Source: JANRIC01 sp033765345 (GTDB taxonomy: Bacteria; Bacteroidota; Bacteroidia; Cytophagales; Microscillaceae). Taken from it: 64,000 bases of DNA. Within the stretch, counting starts at the first letter, position 1. Each line of letters opens with the position of its first letter. A program made the translations under genes and the position numbers. This document shows, piece by piece, positions 26,564 to 34,147 of this stretch. The notes beneath the pieces were generated by a model. It saw nothing but the letters and a program-made list of their open reading frames with translations, made no database searches and had not been told where the DNA came from. The stretch spans positions 1 to 64,000 of the forward strand of contig JANRIC010000120.1 in NCBI GenBank assembly GCA_033765345.1, read 5' to 3'.

Positions 26564-26814
26564 CTTTTACGGCTGTTTGGCTGTTTTGGGGTTAGGGGCG
26601 TTAGCCCCTCGAAATTTTTTTTGGAGTTTTTGCGAGCCTCGCAGAGGCGTGGCAATATATACAAAAACATGTAGAAAACTGTCATTCCGAACGATCGTTC
26701 GGAATCTTAGCTTTTGCATCAAGAAACGCGTAGATTCCTCCTGCCGTCGGAATGACAGTTCCAGGTTAAGATTTTGTAAATATGAGGGGGGCATCGGCGG
26801 CTCGCCGATGCTAC
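26521..26814. repeat. Downstream duplicated segment, copy A
   Basis: About 294 nt following VR1, nearly identical to 30661-30955. It holds a CATTCCGAACGATCGTTCGG palindromic segment, a GCGAGCCTCGCAGAGGCG segment, and the palindrome GCATCGGCG-GCT-CGCCGATGC at its end. The 378-bp gap 26533-26910 contains nothing else recognisable. Confidence 0.85.
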
Positions 26815-26910
26815 AAAACGAGCTAAATTTTCCTCTCAAATTCCTGCAAATATCAATTTTTATTTTATATTGGCTTCAAAAACAAAAGTTTACGAAAACC
26901 GAATAGAATT

Positions 26911-29910
26911 ATGCCAATTCCTTCAGTACAAGCTATAGAAAAGCAATTGGGCACAACGCTCCTCAAAGCTGCTCCTGACCGTGACCAACTCCGCAGGTCG
27001 CGGTACTGCAATAATTACCTGCTGGATGCCGATGATCAGGTCATCGGTCTGCACCTGGGCGAAGAAATCAAAGGCACACTGGTACTGGGCGAAGCCTTCC
27101 GACACCTGCAACTGCTCAAAATCAAATCTCCACAGCTTTGGCAGATCGTCTTTGAAGCAGATATGCCCGACCTAGACTTGCTAGACCTCAGCGAATGCGA
27201 CCTGGAGTCCTTTAGCCTGCCCTCCGGCTTCCAAAGCCTAAAAATCATGATCTTGCACCATAACCCAATCCAGAACTTTGAGCTACGTGGAGAGGAACTA
27301 GCCGCCCTCGAGATCGTAGACCTAAGCCATACCCCCCTGCCGGAGATTCGCTTGACTTCCAGGCTTCCCAAACTAGGATATGTCTATGCCTACGGCGGCA
27401 AGCTGCAACACTTTGCCGCCGAGCAAAACCTCCCCGAACTACAAGTACTCGAGCTCAGAAAAAGCCAACTCAAGCAGCTTCGTCTCGAGCACTGCCCTCG
27501 TATGGAAAGGCTGGATTTGGAAGACTTGCAGCTTACCGCATTCCCACCAGATTTGATTCATAAACTCCCCGCCTTACAGACTTTGGTACTAAAAGGCAAT
27601 CCGATTGAGAATATTCAAAGAGATATTTTTGATCAAGGAGATGATAAACACGTTTGGGAAGATGTCAAAAATCACTTCAAAGCCATCGAGCAAGGGGGAG
27701 AAACCATCAACAATGAGGTTAAGGTCATTTTTATCGGTAATGGCAGTGTAGGCAAAACACAAATTGCCCGTAGATTGGCATTTACAAATGCATTTGAATT
27801 TAAGGAAGAACACGAATCTACCCATGCCATTAGCTTGCTTCGACGAAATCTGGATTGTGATTTTTTAAGAGAAGGACTTTTGATGAATCTATGGGACTTT
27901 GGAGGGCAGGATATTTACCACGCTACACATCGGATGTTTATGCAGACAAGGGCATTGTTTGTACTGGTATGGGATATTGAAAATGAAAGCATGTCCAGCC
28001 ATAGCTACAAAGAAAGGGAATATAAAAATGAGAAACTAGGCTATTGGTTAGCTTATGCGACCTGTTTCGGGCAGGATAGCCCGGTATTGGTATTACAAAA
28101 TAAAATAGATACTGATAGAGATGACCATAAACTTATGCCTCCACCCACTCAAAATGAATATAAAAAACAATTCCCCATTATAGAAAAATTTCTGGGACTA
28201 AGTGCCAAATCAGGAAGAAAATTTTCGGTTTTGGAAGATTATCTGGCTGAGGTATTTGATCAAAATGATACTTTAAAAAAGGATTTGCTTATCCCCATCG
28301 CTGTCCAATGGGTAGCTGTACGAGATCAAATCCGAAAGGAACAAAGCAAGGACGACAAGCATAGAGTTAAAAAGATTGATCAGGCTACTTTTGAGTTTTG
28401 GTGTAGTCAGGCGAGTGTAAAAGACCAGGCTTCTTCGATTTTGCGCTTCTTGCACAATACCGGGGTATTGTACTATCGAGAGGGTTTTTTTGAGGATAAT
28501 ATTTTATTAGATCAAGGTTGGGCTATTGAAGGCGTATATCAGATTTTTGACAAAGAAAGTAAATATTTTGAGCTATTGGAGGAAAGCAAAGGCAAAATCC
28601 ATTATAAACATTTGTGTAAAATCTGGAAAGAATATACAGACTCAGAGAGGGAATTATTTATAGAGTTTATGTTGAATGCAGAGCTTTGTTTTGAAACCAC
28701 TCCTGAAAAAGATGACTCTAATTACTCAAGAAAAGAACTTAAAGAAAGAAGCTTTATCGTCCCTCAATTGCTTCATGATCAAAAACCAGCGTATCTGATT
28801 GACTCAGACTTTGTAAATAAGCTTACTGAGACTTACGAAATCCCCTATCGATTTCTCCCTGCGGTATTTATGCATCGCTTTATTGTGCGTGCAAGTGATT
28901 TTATTCTGGGCGAAAAAGCGGACTCCATAGAAAAGTATATATGGCAGCAGGGTATGTATATTGTTTTAGAAGGGAGGGCTATATTGATTGAAGCTGTATA
29001 TGGTGAGGAGCAAAAAATTATCATACATCATCAGGCACAAGACCGGAGCTTGGCTCTATCAATTGAACAAGAAATCAATGAAATAGCCCAGGAGGGCAAT
29101 ATTAAACTTAAACCTGAAACGCCCGGAAAAGAAGATGCTATTCTTATGGGGGAACGCTATCTGAGGGGCTTAGAAAAGTACAAAAAAGAAAACAAAGAAA
29201 AAAAATCTATGAATCAAAACAACCACCAAAGAGCAGATGATTTAAACAAGGCAATCCGTGAAGCTTATGAGTTATTGAGCGAACTGGAACAAAGTCACAT
29301 GTTAAGTTTGAATCCCATAGAAAGGACTCGCTTTAATAAAGACATTCAGAGGCAAAAAGAGACTATTGAAAACTATCAAACAGAACTTAAGAAACTTTTG
29401 AACCAATCTGATGACATAGGCATAGATATACAAAAGGAAATTTTGGCAGGCATTGATCGCCTGGAAAAAGGACAAGTAGATTTGAAGCAAGGGCAAGCAA
29501 ATATCATAGCCCACCTGAGTGAAACCAAGCAGTCTATTTTAAAAAGCATTGATACACAAAATCAACAGCTTCTACTTCCTGCCTTGCAAAAAATTACAGA
29601 AGAGCAGGCAAATTACGTGACAATAGTAGCCCAAAAGGAAAATGAACTGGCAGAAATCCAAACCGAAACCATTGCCGAAGAAATCTGGTATGCCCTGGAA
29701 GAATTACAAGAGGGCGATTCCGCCATTATGAAACAACTACAAAGCCTCAAAACCGAAAAATGGCAAACCAAGATCAAATTTGGGCTTCCTTTCCTGCTTT
29801 CTTTTGAAGCCGAAGTAGGCTTAAATGATCTTTTGAAAAAGACCTGGCAAAAAATCAACAAAGCCTTACCCCCACAACTCAAATATGGAGGGTTTAAAGA
29901 AATTGAATAA
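26911..29910 (+). CDS. ROCO-family GTPase: LRR, Roc, COR and coiled coil
   Basis: A 999-residue multidomain protein. Residues about 60-240 hold leucine-rich repeats (LDLLDLSECDLESF, LQTLVLKGNPIENI). Residues 268-450 form the Roc GTPase: P-loop GNGSVGKT (276-283), switch II WDFGGQDIYH (328-337), NKID (397-400) and SAK (431-433). A COR-type region follows (about 455-700; ILRFLHNTGVLYYREG). Residues about 760-930 are a charged coiled coil, and the last about 50 residues are mildly hydrophobic. All guanine-binding motifs are intact. ROCO proteins are GTP-controlled dimers, related to eukaryotic LRRK2; the bacterial role is unknown. There is no kinase or toxin domain. It lies between two DGR-target FGE genes and ends 56 bp before the second, a context suggesting a switch that reads recognition events (inference). 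Confidence 0.93.
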   Translation: MPIPSVQAIEKQLGTTLLKAAPDRDQLRRSRYCNNYLLDADDQVIGLHLGEEIKGTLVLGEAFRHLQLLKIKSPQLWQIVFEADMPDLDLLDLSECDLESFSLPSGFQSLKIMILHHNPIQNFELRGEELAALEIVDLSHTPLPEIRLTSRLPKLGYVYAYGGKLQHFAAEQNLPELQVLELRKSQLKQLRLEHCPRMERLDLEDLQLTAFPPDLIHKLPALQTLVLKGNPIENIQRDIFDQGDDKHVWEDVKNHFKAIEQGGETINNEVKVIFIGNGSVGKTQIARRLAFTNAFEFKEEHESTHAISLLRRNLDCDFLREGLLMNLWDFGGQDIYHATHRMFMQTRALFVLVWDIENESMSSHSYKEREYKNEKLGYWLAYATCFGQDSPVLVLQNKIDTDRDDHKLMPPPTQNEYKKQFPIIEKFLGLSAKSGRKFSVLEDYLAEVFDQNDTLKKDLLIPIAVQWVAVRDQIRKEQSKDDKHRVKKIDQATFEFWCSQASVKDQASSILRFLHNTGVLYYREGFFEDNILLDQGWAIEGVYQIFDKESKYFELLEESKGKIHYKHLCKIWKEYTDSERELFIEFMLNAELCFETTPEKDDSNYSRKELKERSFIVPQLLHDQKPAYLIDSDFVNKLTETYEIPYRFLPAVFMHRFIVRASDFILGEKADSIEKYIWQQGMYIVLEGRAILIEAVYGEEQKIIIHHQAQDRSLALSIEQEINEIAQEGNIKLKPETPGKEDAILMGERYLRGLEKYKKENKEKKSMNQNNHQRADDLNKAIREAYELLSELEQSHMLSLNPIERTRFNKDIQRQKETIENYQTELKKLLNQSDDIGIDIQKEILAGIDRLEKGQVDLKQGQANIIAHLSETKQSILKSIDTQNQQLLLPALQKITEEQANYVTIVAQKENELAEIQTETIAEEIWYALEELQEGDSAIMKQLQSLKTEKWQTKIKFGLPFLLSFEAEVGLNDLLKKTWQKINKALPPQLKYGGFKEIE

Positions 29911-29921
29911 CTCTTATACCC

Positions 29922-29953
29922 AACCTATAAGGTTTCCAAAAACCTTATAGGTT
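29922..29953. promoter_or_regulatory. Perfect 14-bp hairpin upstream of the second variable FGE gene
   Basis: Arms AACCTATAAGGTTT (29922-29935) and complement (29940-29953) around loop CCAA, between the ROCO stop and the ATG at 29967. Same architecture as 25709-25740 but with compensatory changes in the outer and inner pairs, so base pairing rather than sequence is kept. Confidence 0.7.
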
Positions 29954-29966
29954 TAGAATACCAACC

Positions 29967-30686
29967 ATGATGCAATCCTACACCGAAACCCTCCCCAACG
30001 GCCACTCCTTTGAGATGATCTACATCCAAGGCGGTAGCTTTATGATGGGTGATAATGCACTTGATGATGCCATAATACATAAAGTCACCCTGAGCGACTA
30101 CTGGCTGGGTCAATATCCTGTGACCCAGGGATTGTGGAAAGCCGTGATGGGCGAAAACCCGGCACACTTTCGGGGGGATGCTTTGCCTGTGGAGTCTGTC
30201 TCCTGGGAGGATGCACAGGAATTTATAAAAGAACTCAATGCCCTGACCGATAAAAAATACAACCTGCCCAGCGAAGCCCAATGGGAATACGCCGCTTGTG
30301 GGGGTATTTATCAGGAGGATCATAGCTTGGAATATGCTGGAAGTAATCAATTGGAGGAGGTAGGATGGTTTGATTATGATCGAGAGGGTAGCTATCAGTC
30401 TACCATGCCTCCTGGACTCAAAGCCCCCAATGCCCTGGGCGTATACGATATGAGTGGTAATGTATTTGAATGGTGTCTGGATGCGTATAATAAGGACTTT
30501 TATAAAAAACCAGAAGCAAAAAGGCTAAATCCTTTGAATAATAACTACGAACTTAGTCCATATCGTTGCCTGCGCGGGGGTAGTTGGGACTTCAACGTCA
30601 ACAACTGCCAGGTGCGGGACCGCGACAACTACGGTCCGTGGGGCCGCTTCAATTACTACGGTTTTCGTTTAGTCAGGACTCTTTAA
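29967..30686 (+). CDS. FGE-fold DGR target protein 2
   Basis: A 239-residue intact FGE/C-type-lectin-fold protein, near-identical to the gene at 25816 outside the variable core. Segments: FEMIYIQGGSFMMGD (15-29), GQYPVTQGLWKAVMG (48-62), LPSEAQWEYAA (100-110), GVYDMSGNVFEWCLDAY (158-174), YRCLRGGSW (199-207), variable residues 208-231 and the constant end GFRLVRTL (232-239). No signal peptide, so probably cytoplasmic. In DGR targets the variable residues lie on the exposed ligand-binding face of the lectin-like fold. It starts 56 bp after the ROCO gene and is probably co-transcribed with it. The start could be either of two adjacent ATG codons. Confidence 0.88.
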   Translation: MMQSYTETLPNGHSFEMIYIQGGSFMMGDNALDDAIIHKVTLSDYWLGQYPVTQGLWKAVMGENPAHFRGDALPVESVSWEDAQEFIKELNALTDKKYNLPSEAQWEYAACGGIYQEDHSLEYAGSNQLEEVGWFDYDREGSYQSTMPPGLKAPNALGVYDMSGNVFEWCLDAYNKDFYKKPEAKRLNPLNNNYELSPYRCLRGGSWDFNVNNCQVRDRDNYGPWGRFNYYGFRLVRTL

Positions 30687-30703
30687 ACTTTGGTTTTTTT
30701 ACC
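30562..30703 (+). repeat. DGR variable region VR2
   Basis: A 142-nt segment with the shared anchors and a 72-nt variable core at 30588-30659. Variable codons are GAC, TTC, AAC, GTC, TAC, GGT and similar, all differing from the other VRs only at positions compatible with A in the template. Constant codons TGC CAG GTG CGG, CGC, CCG and CGC lie between. Confidence 0.9.
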
Positions 30704-30955
30704 CTTTTACGGCTGTTTGGCTGTTTTGGGGTTAGGGGCGTTAGCCCCTCGAAATTTTTTTTTAGAGTTTTTGCGAGCCTCGTAGAGGCGCGGCAATATA
30801 TACAAAAACATGTAGAAAACTGTCATTCCGAACGATCGTTCGGAATCTTAGCTTTTGCATCAAGAAGCACTTAGATTCCTCCTGCCGTCGGAATGACAGT
30901 TCCAGGTTAAGATTTTGTAAATATGAGGAGGGCATCGGGCGAGTTGTCGATGCTA
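30661..30955. repeat. Downstream duplicated segment, copy B
   Basis: Nearly identical to 26521-26814, following VR2. Its terminal palindrome has decayed (GCATCGGGCGAGTTGTCGATGC). No gene lies in the 432-bp gap 30687-31118. Confidence 0.85.
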
Positions 30956-30976
30956 CAATATACTGCTCATTTTATT

Positions 30977-31112
30977 CTGTCATTCCGAACGATCGTGAGG
31001 AATCTTAGCTTTTGCATCAAGAAGCACTTAGATTCCTCCTGCCGTCGGAATGACAGTTCCAGGTTAAGATTTTGTAAATATGAGGAGGGCATCGGGCGAG
31101 TCGCCGATGTTA
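30977..31112. repeat. Downstream duplicated segment, partial copy C
   Basis: About 136 nt repeating 30820-30955 immediately downstream, from CTGTCATTCCGAACGATCG to the terminal palindrome, showing a tandem duplication of the distal half. Confidence 0.85.
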
Positions 31113-31118
31113 CGCGTA

Positions 31119-31925
31119 TTATTTCTGGGATAGGTACCAATCTCTAAAACCCTTCAAGTCGTCTATATTGATTAGGTCTACGCCGGCTTCGTGAAGGACT
31201 TTCCAAACTTCTGCCTGATCGGGGGTAGCCCAAAAGCGAATTTTAGCACCCAGATTGTGGGTTTTTTGCACCAATGATTGTAATTTTTCTTTTTCTTCGG
31301 CAGGAAAAACGCCCTTGCCGCGCCATTTGAAGAGATTGTTCCAGTTTTGGCTGATGAGGGGATATTCATAAGCCTGAATGGACTTTTCTAGGTCTTCTGT
31401 ACGCCCATCTATGCCTACCCAACGTATATTTTTTTCTGCCAGAATGGTTTTAACCGGGCGATCTCCTGAAATAATCACACTTAATGCACCAGGTTTTTTT
31501 TGCCCGTTTTGATAATAGGTGAGCATTTTCTGATAAGGCTCTAAGGCTTTGAGCAGACTTTGGTAAAGTTGCTCTCCTTCTGCTTTGAAATCAATCAATA
31601 GGATAAATTCGGCGTAATTGGGATGAATAAAACCTTGGTTTTGTTGGAATCGCTCCCAGAGTGGCCGCAGGTATAATTTGTCCAGGGTGTTTTCGGATTT
31701 GATTTCCGGGCGGGTGTGGGCTACCAATAGTTTGCCTTCTACCCAGAAAATATCTGCTTCCACACTGATAAAACCCTGATCCAGGGCATCTTGTAGGGGT
31801 TGTTTGTGTAAATAATCATTGTGTGCGTGGGCATTTGTAAGGATTTCCTGTGCAGAAACAATACTTAGGGAGACAAGCAAAAAACAGCCCATCGGCCAAA
31901 GATTTTTTTGAGATGTAAGAAGCAT
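31119..31925 (-). CDS. Secreted PI-PLC-like/GDPD-like phosphodiesterase (AIM6-type)
   Basis: A 268-residue protein with a signal peptide (FLLVSLSIVSAQ) and a TIM-barrel phosphodiesterase pattern: NAHAHNDYLHKQPLQDAL with the first active-site histidines, SVEADIFW with the acidic metal residues, LLVAHTRPE, LLIDFK, and a C-terminal GVDLINIDDLKGF. It resembles the AIM6-like group of PLC/GDPD-type proteins common in Bacteroidota. Likely a periplasmic phosphodiesterase; substrate unknown. The 3' end abuts the repeat region downstream of the second FGE gene. Confidence 0.82.
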   Translation of the reverse strand: MLLTSQKNLWPMGCFLLVSLSIVSAQEILTNAHAHNDYLHKQPLQDALDQGFISVEADIFWVEGKLLVAHTRPEIKSENTLDKLYLRPLWERFQQNQGFIHPNYAEFILLIDFKAEGEQLYQSLLKALEPYQKMLTYYQNGQKKPGALSVIISGDRPVKTILAEKNIRWVGIDGRTEDLEKSIQAYEYPLISQNWNNLFKWRGKGVFPAEEKEKLQSLVQKTHNLGAKIRFWATPDQAEVWKVLHEAGVDLINIDDLKGFRDWYLSQK

Positions 31926-32076
31926 CGTATTCGCCTTTTTTTGAATGCGAAATTAATCGGATTTTTTTGTTTTAAAAGACTTTGAAGCCGATTTGATGAT
32001 TATTTAAAGTACATCTTGATAGTATGATGATGCTTCCGTGTTTTTAGTGCGAATCGCTGCTTTTTCTACGATCTAA

Positions 32077-32292
32077 TTACTTGACCTGTTCGTATTCATA
32101 ATCCACTTTTTTGATATACAAATCAAAAAAAGCTCCTGGAGATTCGGCTCGCAGGAATTCTTCATAAATAAAATCCGGTACACCATAATATTGATAGGTA
32201 TGACCGGATTTGAAGTTGATTTCCAGCGTTCCGTGATCAGGCAGGTAAGCGACTGAATCGATGGTAGAGGATTTAAGTTTGGTATAAACCAC
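32077..32292 (-). CDS. KTSC domain protein
   Basis: A 71-residue protein matching the KTSC domain: SSTIDSVAYLPDHGTLEINFKSGHTYQYYGVPDFIYEEF pattern, with LEIxFxxGxxYxYxxVP as the hallmark. KTSC domains occur alone or fused to lysyl-tRNA synthetase-type proteins; function unknown. The usual initial K-T-S-C is here K-S-S-T. Free-standing, minus strand. Confidence 0.85.
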   Translation of the reverse strand: MVYTKLKSSTIDSVAYLPDHGTLEINFKSGHTYQYYGVPDFIYEEFLRAESPGAFFDLYIKKVDYEYEQVK

Positions 32293-32451
32293 GATTATTT
32301 TTGTATTTCAATGTTAAATTTTTAAAAGTAAAGATGGTCTTTTGTTATATCATCGGACCATCTTATAGGTTTTCATAATGATATGATTTCGGAAGCAATT
32401 TAGCAATTAAAATGAGTAATGCAAAATATTTGAGCATTTTTGTATAAAAAA

Positions 32452-32477
32452 AGCTCCCGTTTGGACGAACAGAAGCT
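32452..32477 (-). terminator. Rho-independent terminator after T9SS cargo gene
   Basis: On the minus strand a 10-bp stem with two G-U pairs (AGCTTCTGTT with AACGGGAGCT) is followed by a run of seven T, 37 bases past the stop at 32514. Confidence 0.75.
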
Positions 32478-32513
32478 TGATTATGTATATTATGTATAAA
32501 AAATGATCGGTGT

Positions 32514-34028
32514 TTATCTTTCTATTTTAATTCGTTGGGTTTTTATACCGTTTTCATTCTCGATGCGAAGGATATAAATTCCTTCCTGCAATCCCTCTCG
32601 ACTTAAGTTAATCTTTAGAGTTTGTTTGGGGCTGCTTTCTCCCTGATAAATTTTTCGTACCTGATTGCCACGGATATCAAATAAGGTCAGGTTTACAAAG
32701 CCCGGTTGGATAGCCTGATAACTAATTCGGGAATCTTGGACAACAGGATTAGGATAAACCGTTAGTTTTTCTTCGGCAGGTTCTATCAACTCGGTTTGTT
32801 TTTCTGATTTCACAGTACCGAGCGAATAAACAATCGGTTCGGTAATTCTAAAATGAACTTCCATCGGAATTCCTTTTGCTCCTTTGGCATGTGCCTGAGA
32901 GAATGGAGTAGCCCGGATTTTATACAATCCGCTTGCTTTGGGAATGCCCGCATAATCTCCTAATGGAAAATCTCCAAATACTGCATAAGGGCTTAGGTTT
33001 TCTGTTCGGAGGAACTCCAGGGGTTTTTCCTCTTCACCAGGAACTGTAAACGAATATTCAAACATGATACTGCCTACTTCGCCGTAGGCATCTGCTCTGA
33101 AAGTCAGTAAATCAGGCAAACAAAGCGCATCCGTTGAAAATGTACTTACAGTTGGAATACTCGTGGGTCCTGTGCCAAAAGAAGCACAGGCATCGTGGTC
33201 TGTTTCGGCGTTGGCAATGATCAATCCATAGACGAGCAATAAATCACTTGGGATTACAGTTACCTCTACTTTAAATGACCCGAATGCAGAAGCTTCAAAA
33301 CAGGTTGGTAATTTGGTAGGAGCCGCAAAAGAAATAAAGTCATCATACGTATAGCTACTGGGTGCTAAATTATGGGCATCAATAATGAGGGTGTTTTCTC
33401 CAGGGTGAACAGGAGATTCCAGGCGAAGCCAGGAGTTTCCCATCTCAGGCTCCTGTAAATTAAAAAGTGCTTCTGTATCTTCAAAACCGAGGTTAAACTT
33501 TACTTTTGTTTCCATCCCAGCCGGTACAGTTACTTGTAAGGTAGTTTCATCAAAATGAATTTTAGGGATTTCAAAATCCACAATGCAAAGCGGTATGGAA
33601 GCTATTCCTAGAAGTTCACCCTGTCCGTATGGCTTAGAGTAATATTCTGCAAGAAGGATAGATTGTCCGATAGGTAAAGAAAAAGCATTGTACTTACCAG
33701 CCATATCGCCACCTAATGAGTATGGGCGTACATTTTCATAGCGAATTTTTTTCCCATCCAGATAAAAAACCACACTTCCAATTTCTTCTTCCGGGAATGA
33801 CCAGGCTTCATCAATGATAGTTAGTTTTTCAGGTAATTCTTTGAGGTTAAAGAAAAAAGGATAATCCAGATAAGCATCTATGATTTCTCCCGTTTCAGCA
33901 TTTACAAGGCTAAAGCTTGTGCCGCCTGAGGCATAGATGCATGTCGGTGACAAAGCGAATAACAAAATAACAAAAAAAGCGATTTTAGGACAAAATTGGT
34001 AATTGTGTTGAAGTAATTGCTTGAACAT
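32514..34028 (-). CDS. T9SS-exported protein with type A C-terminal sorting domain
   Basis: A 504-residue secreted protein. An N-terminal signal peptide (FFVILLFALSPTCIYA) is followed by about 380 residues of beta-rich sequence without a recognised catalytic motif, then a type A sorting domain from about 415: LTVYPNPVVQDSRISY, FDIRGNQV and the ending GIYILRIENENG with basic KIER. The sorting domain directs export through type IX secretion and surface attachment. The middle contains paired hydrophobic strands such as IVDFEIPKIHFD and may form Ig-like modules. Function otherwise unknown. Followed by a strong terminator. Confidence 0.85.
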   Translation of the reverse strand: MFKQLLQHNYQFCPKIAFFVILLFALSPTCIYASGGTSFSLVNAETGEIIDAYLDYPFFFNLKELPEKLTIIDEAWSFPEEEIGSVVFYLDGKKIRYENVRPYSLGGDMAGKYNAFSLPIGQSILLAEYYSKPYGQGELLGIASIPLCIVDFEIPKIHFDETTLQVTVPAGMETKVKFNLGFEDTEALFNLQEPEMGNSWLRLESPVHPGENTLIIDAHNLAPSSYTYDDFISFAAPTKLPTCFEASAFGSFKVEVTVIPSDLLLVYGLIIANAETDHDACASFGTGPTSIPTVSTFSTDALCLPDLLTFRADAYGEVGSIMFEYSFTVPGEEEKPLEFLRTENLSPYAVFGDFPLGDYAGIPKASGLYKIRATPFSQAHAKGAKGIPMEVHFRITEPIVYSLGTVKSEKQTELIEPAEEKLTVYPNPVVQDSRISYQAIQPGFVNLTLFDIRGNQVRKIYQGESSPKQTLKINLSREGLQEGIYILRIENENGIKTQRIKIER

Positions 34029-34147
34029 GATTTAAAGAGTTTTAGGTGATATGACAAGGTAAGGCAAAGGGACGAAAAATTCAAGTGAAAAGTGTTAAAT
34101 TTAAAAATATATCAAACTTTCCTGCTTGATTACTTAAAATATCTTCC

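Noticed and set aside
26550..26906. Plus-strand open frame after the first FGE gene
   Set aside because: It falls in the duplicated palindromic repeat and its translation is arginine/serine-rich without motif; the second copy is not open over the same span.
26911..29910. Reading the ROCO protein as a TIR- or caspase-type effector
   Set aside because: No TIR, caspase or kinase motif is visible; only LRR, Roc, COR and coiled coil can be supported.
25816..30686. Calling the FGE-fold genes formylglycine-generating enzymes
   Set aside because: The active-site cysteine pattern of FGE is not seen, no sulfatase is adjacent, and the C-terminal face is the DGR variable part.
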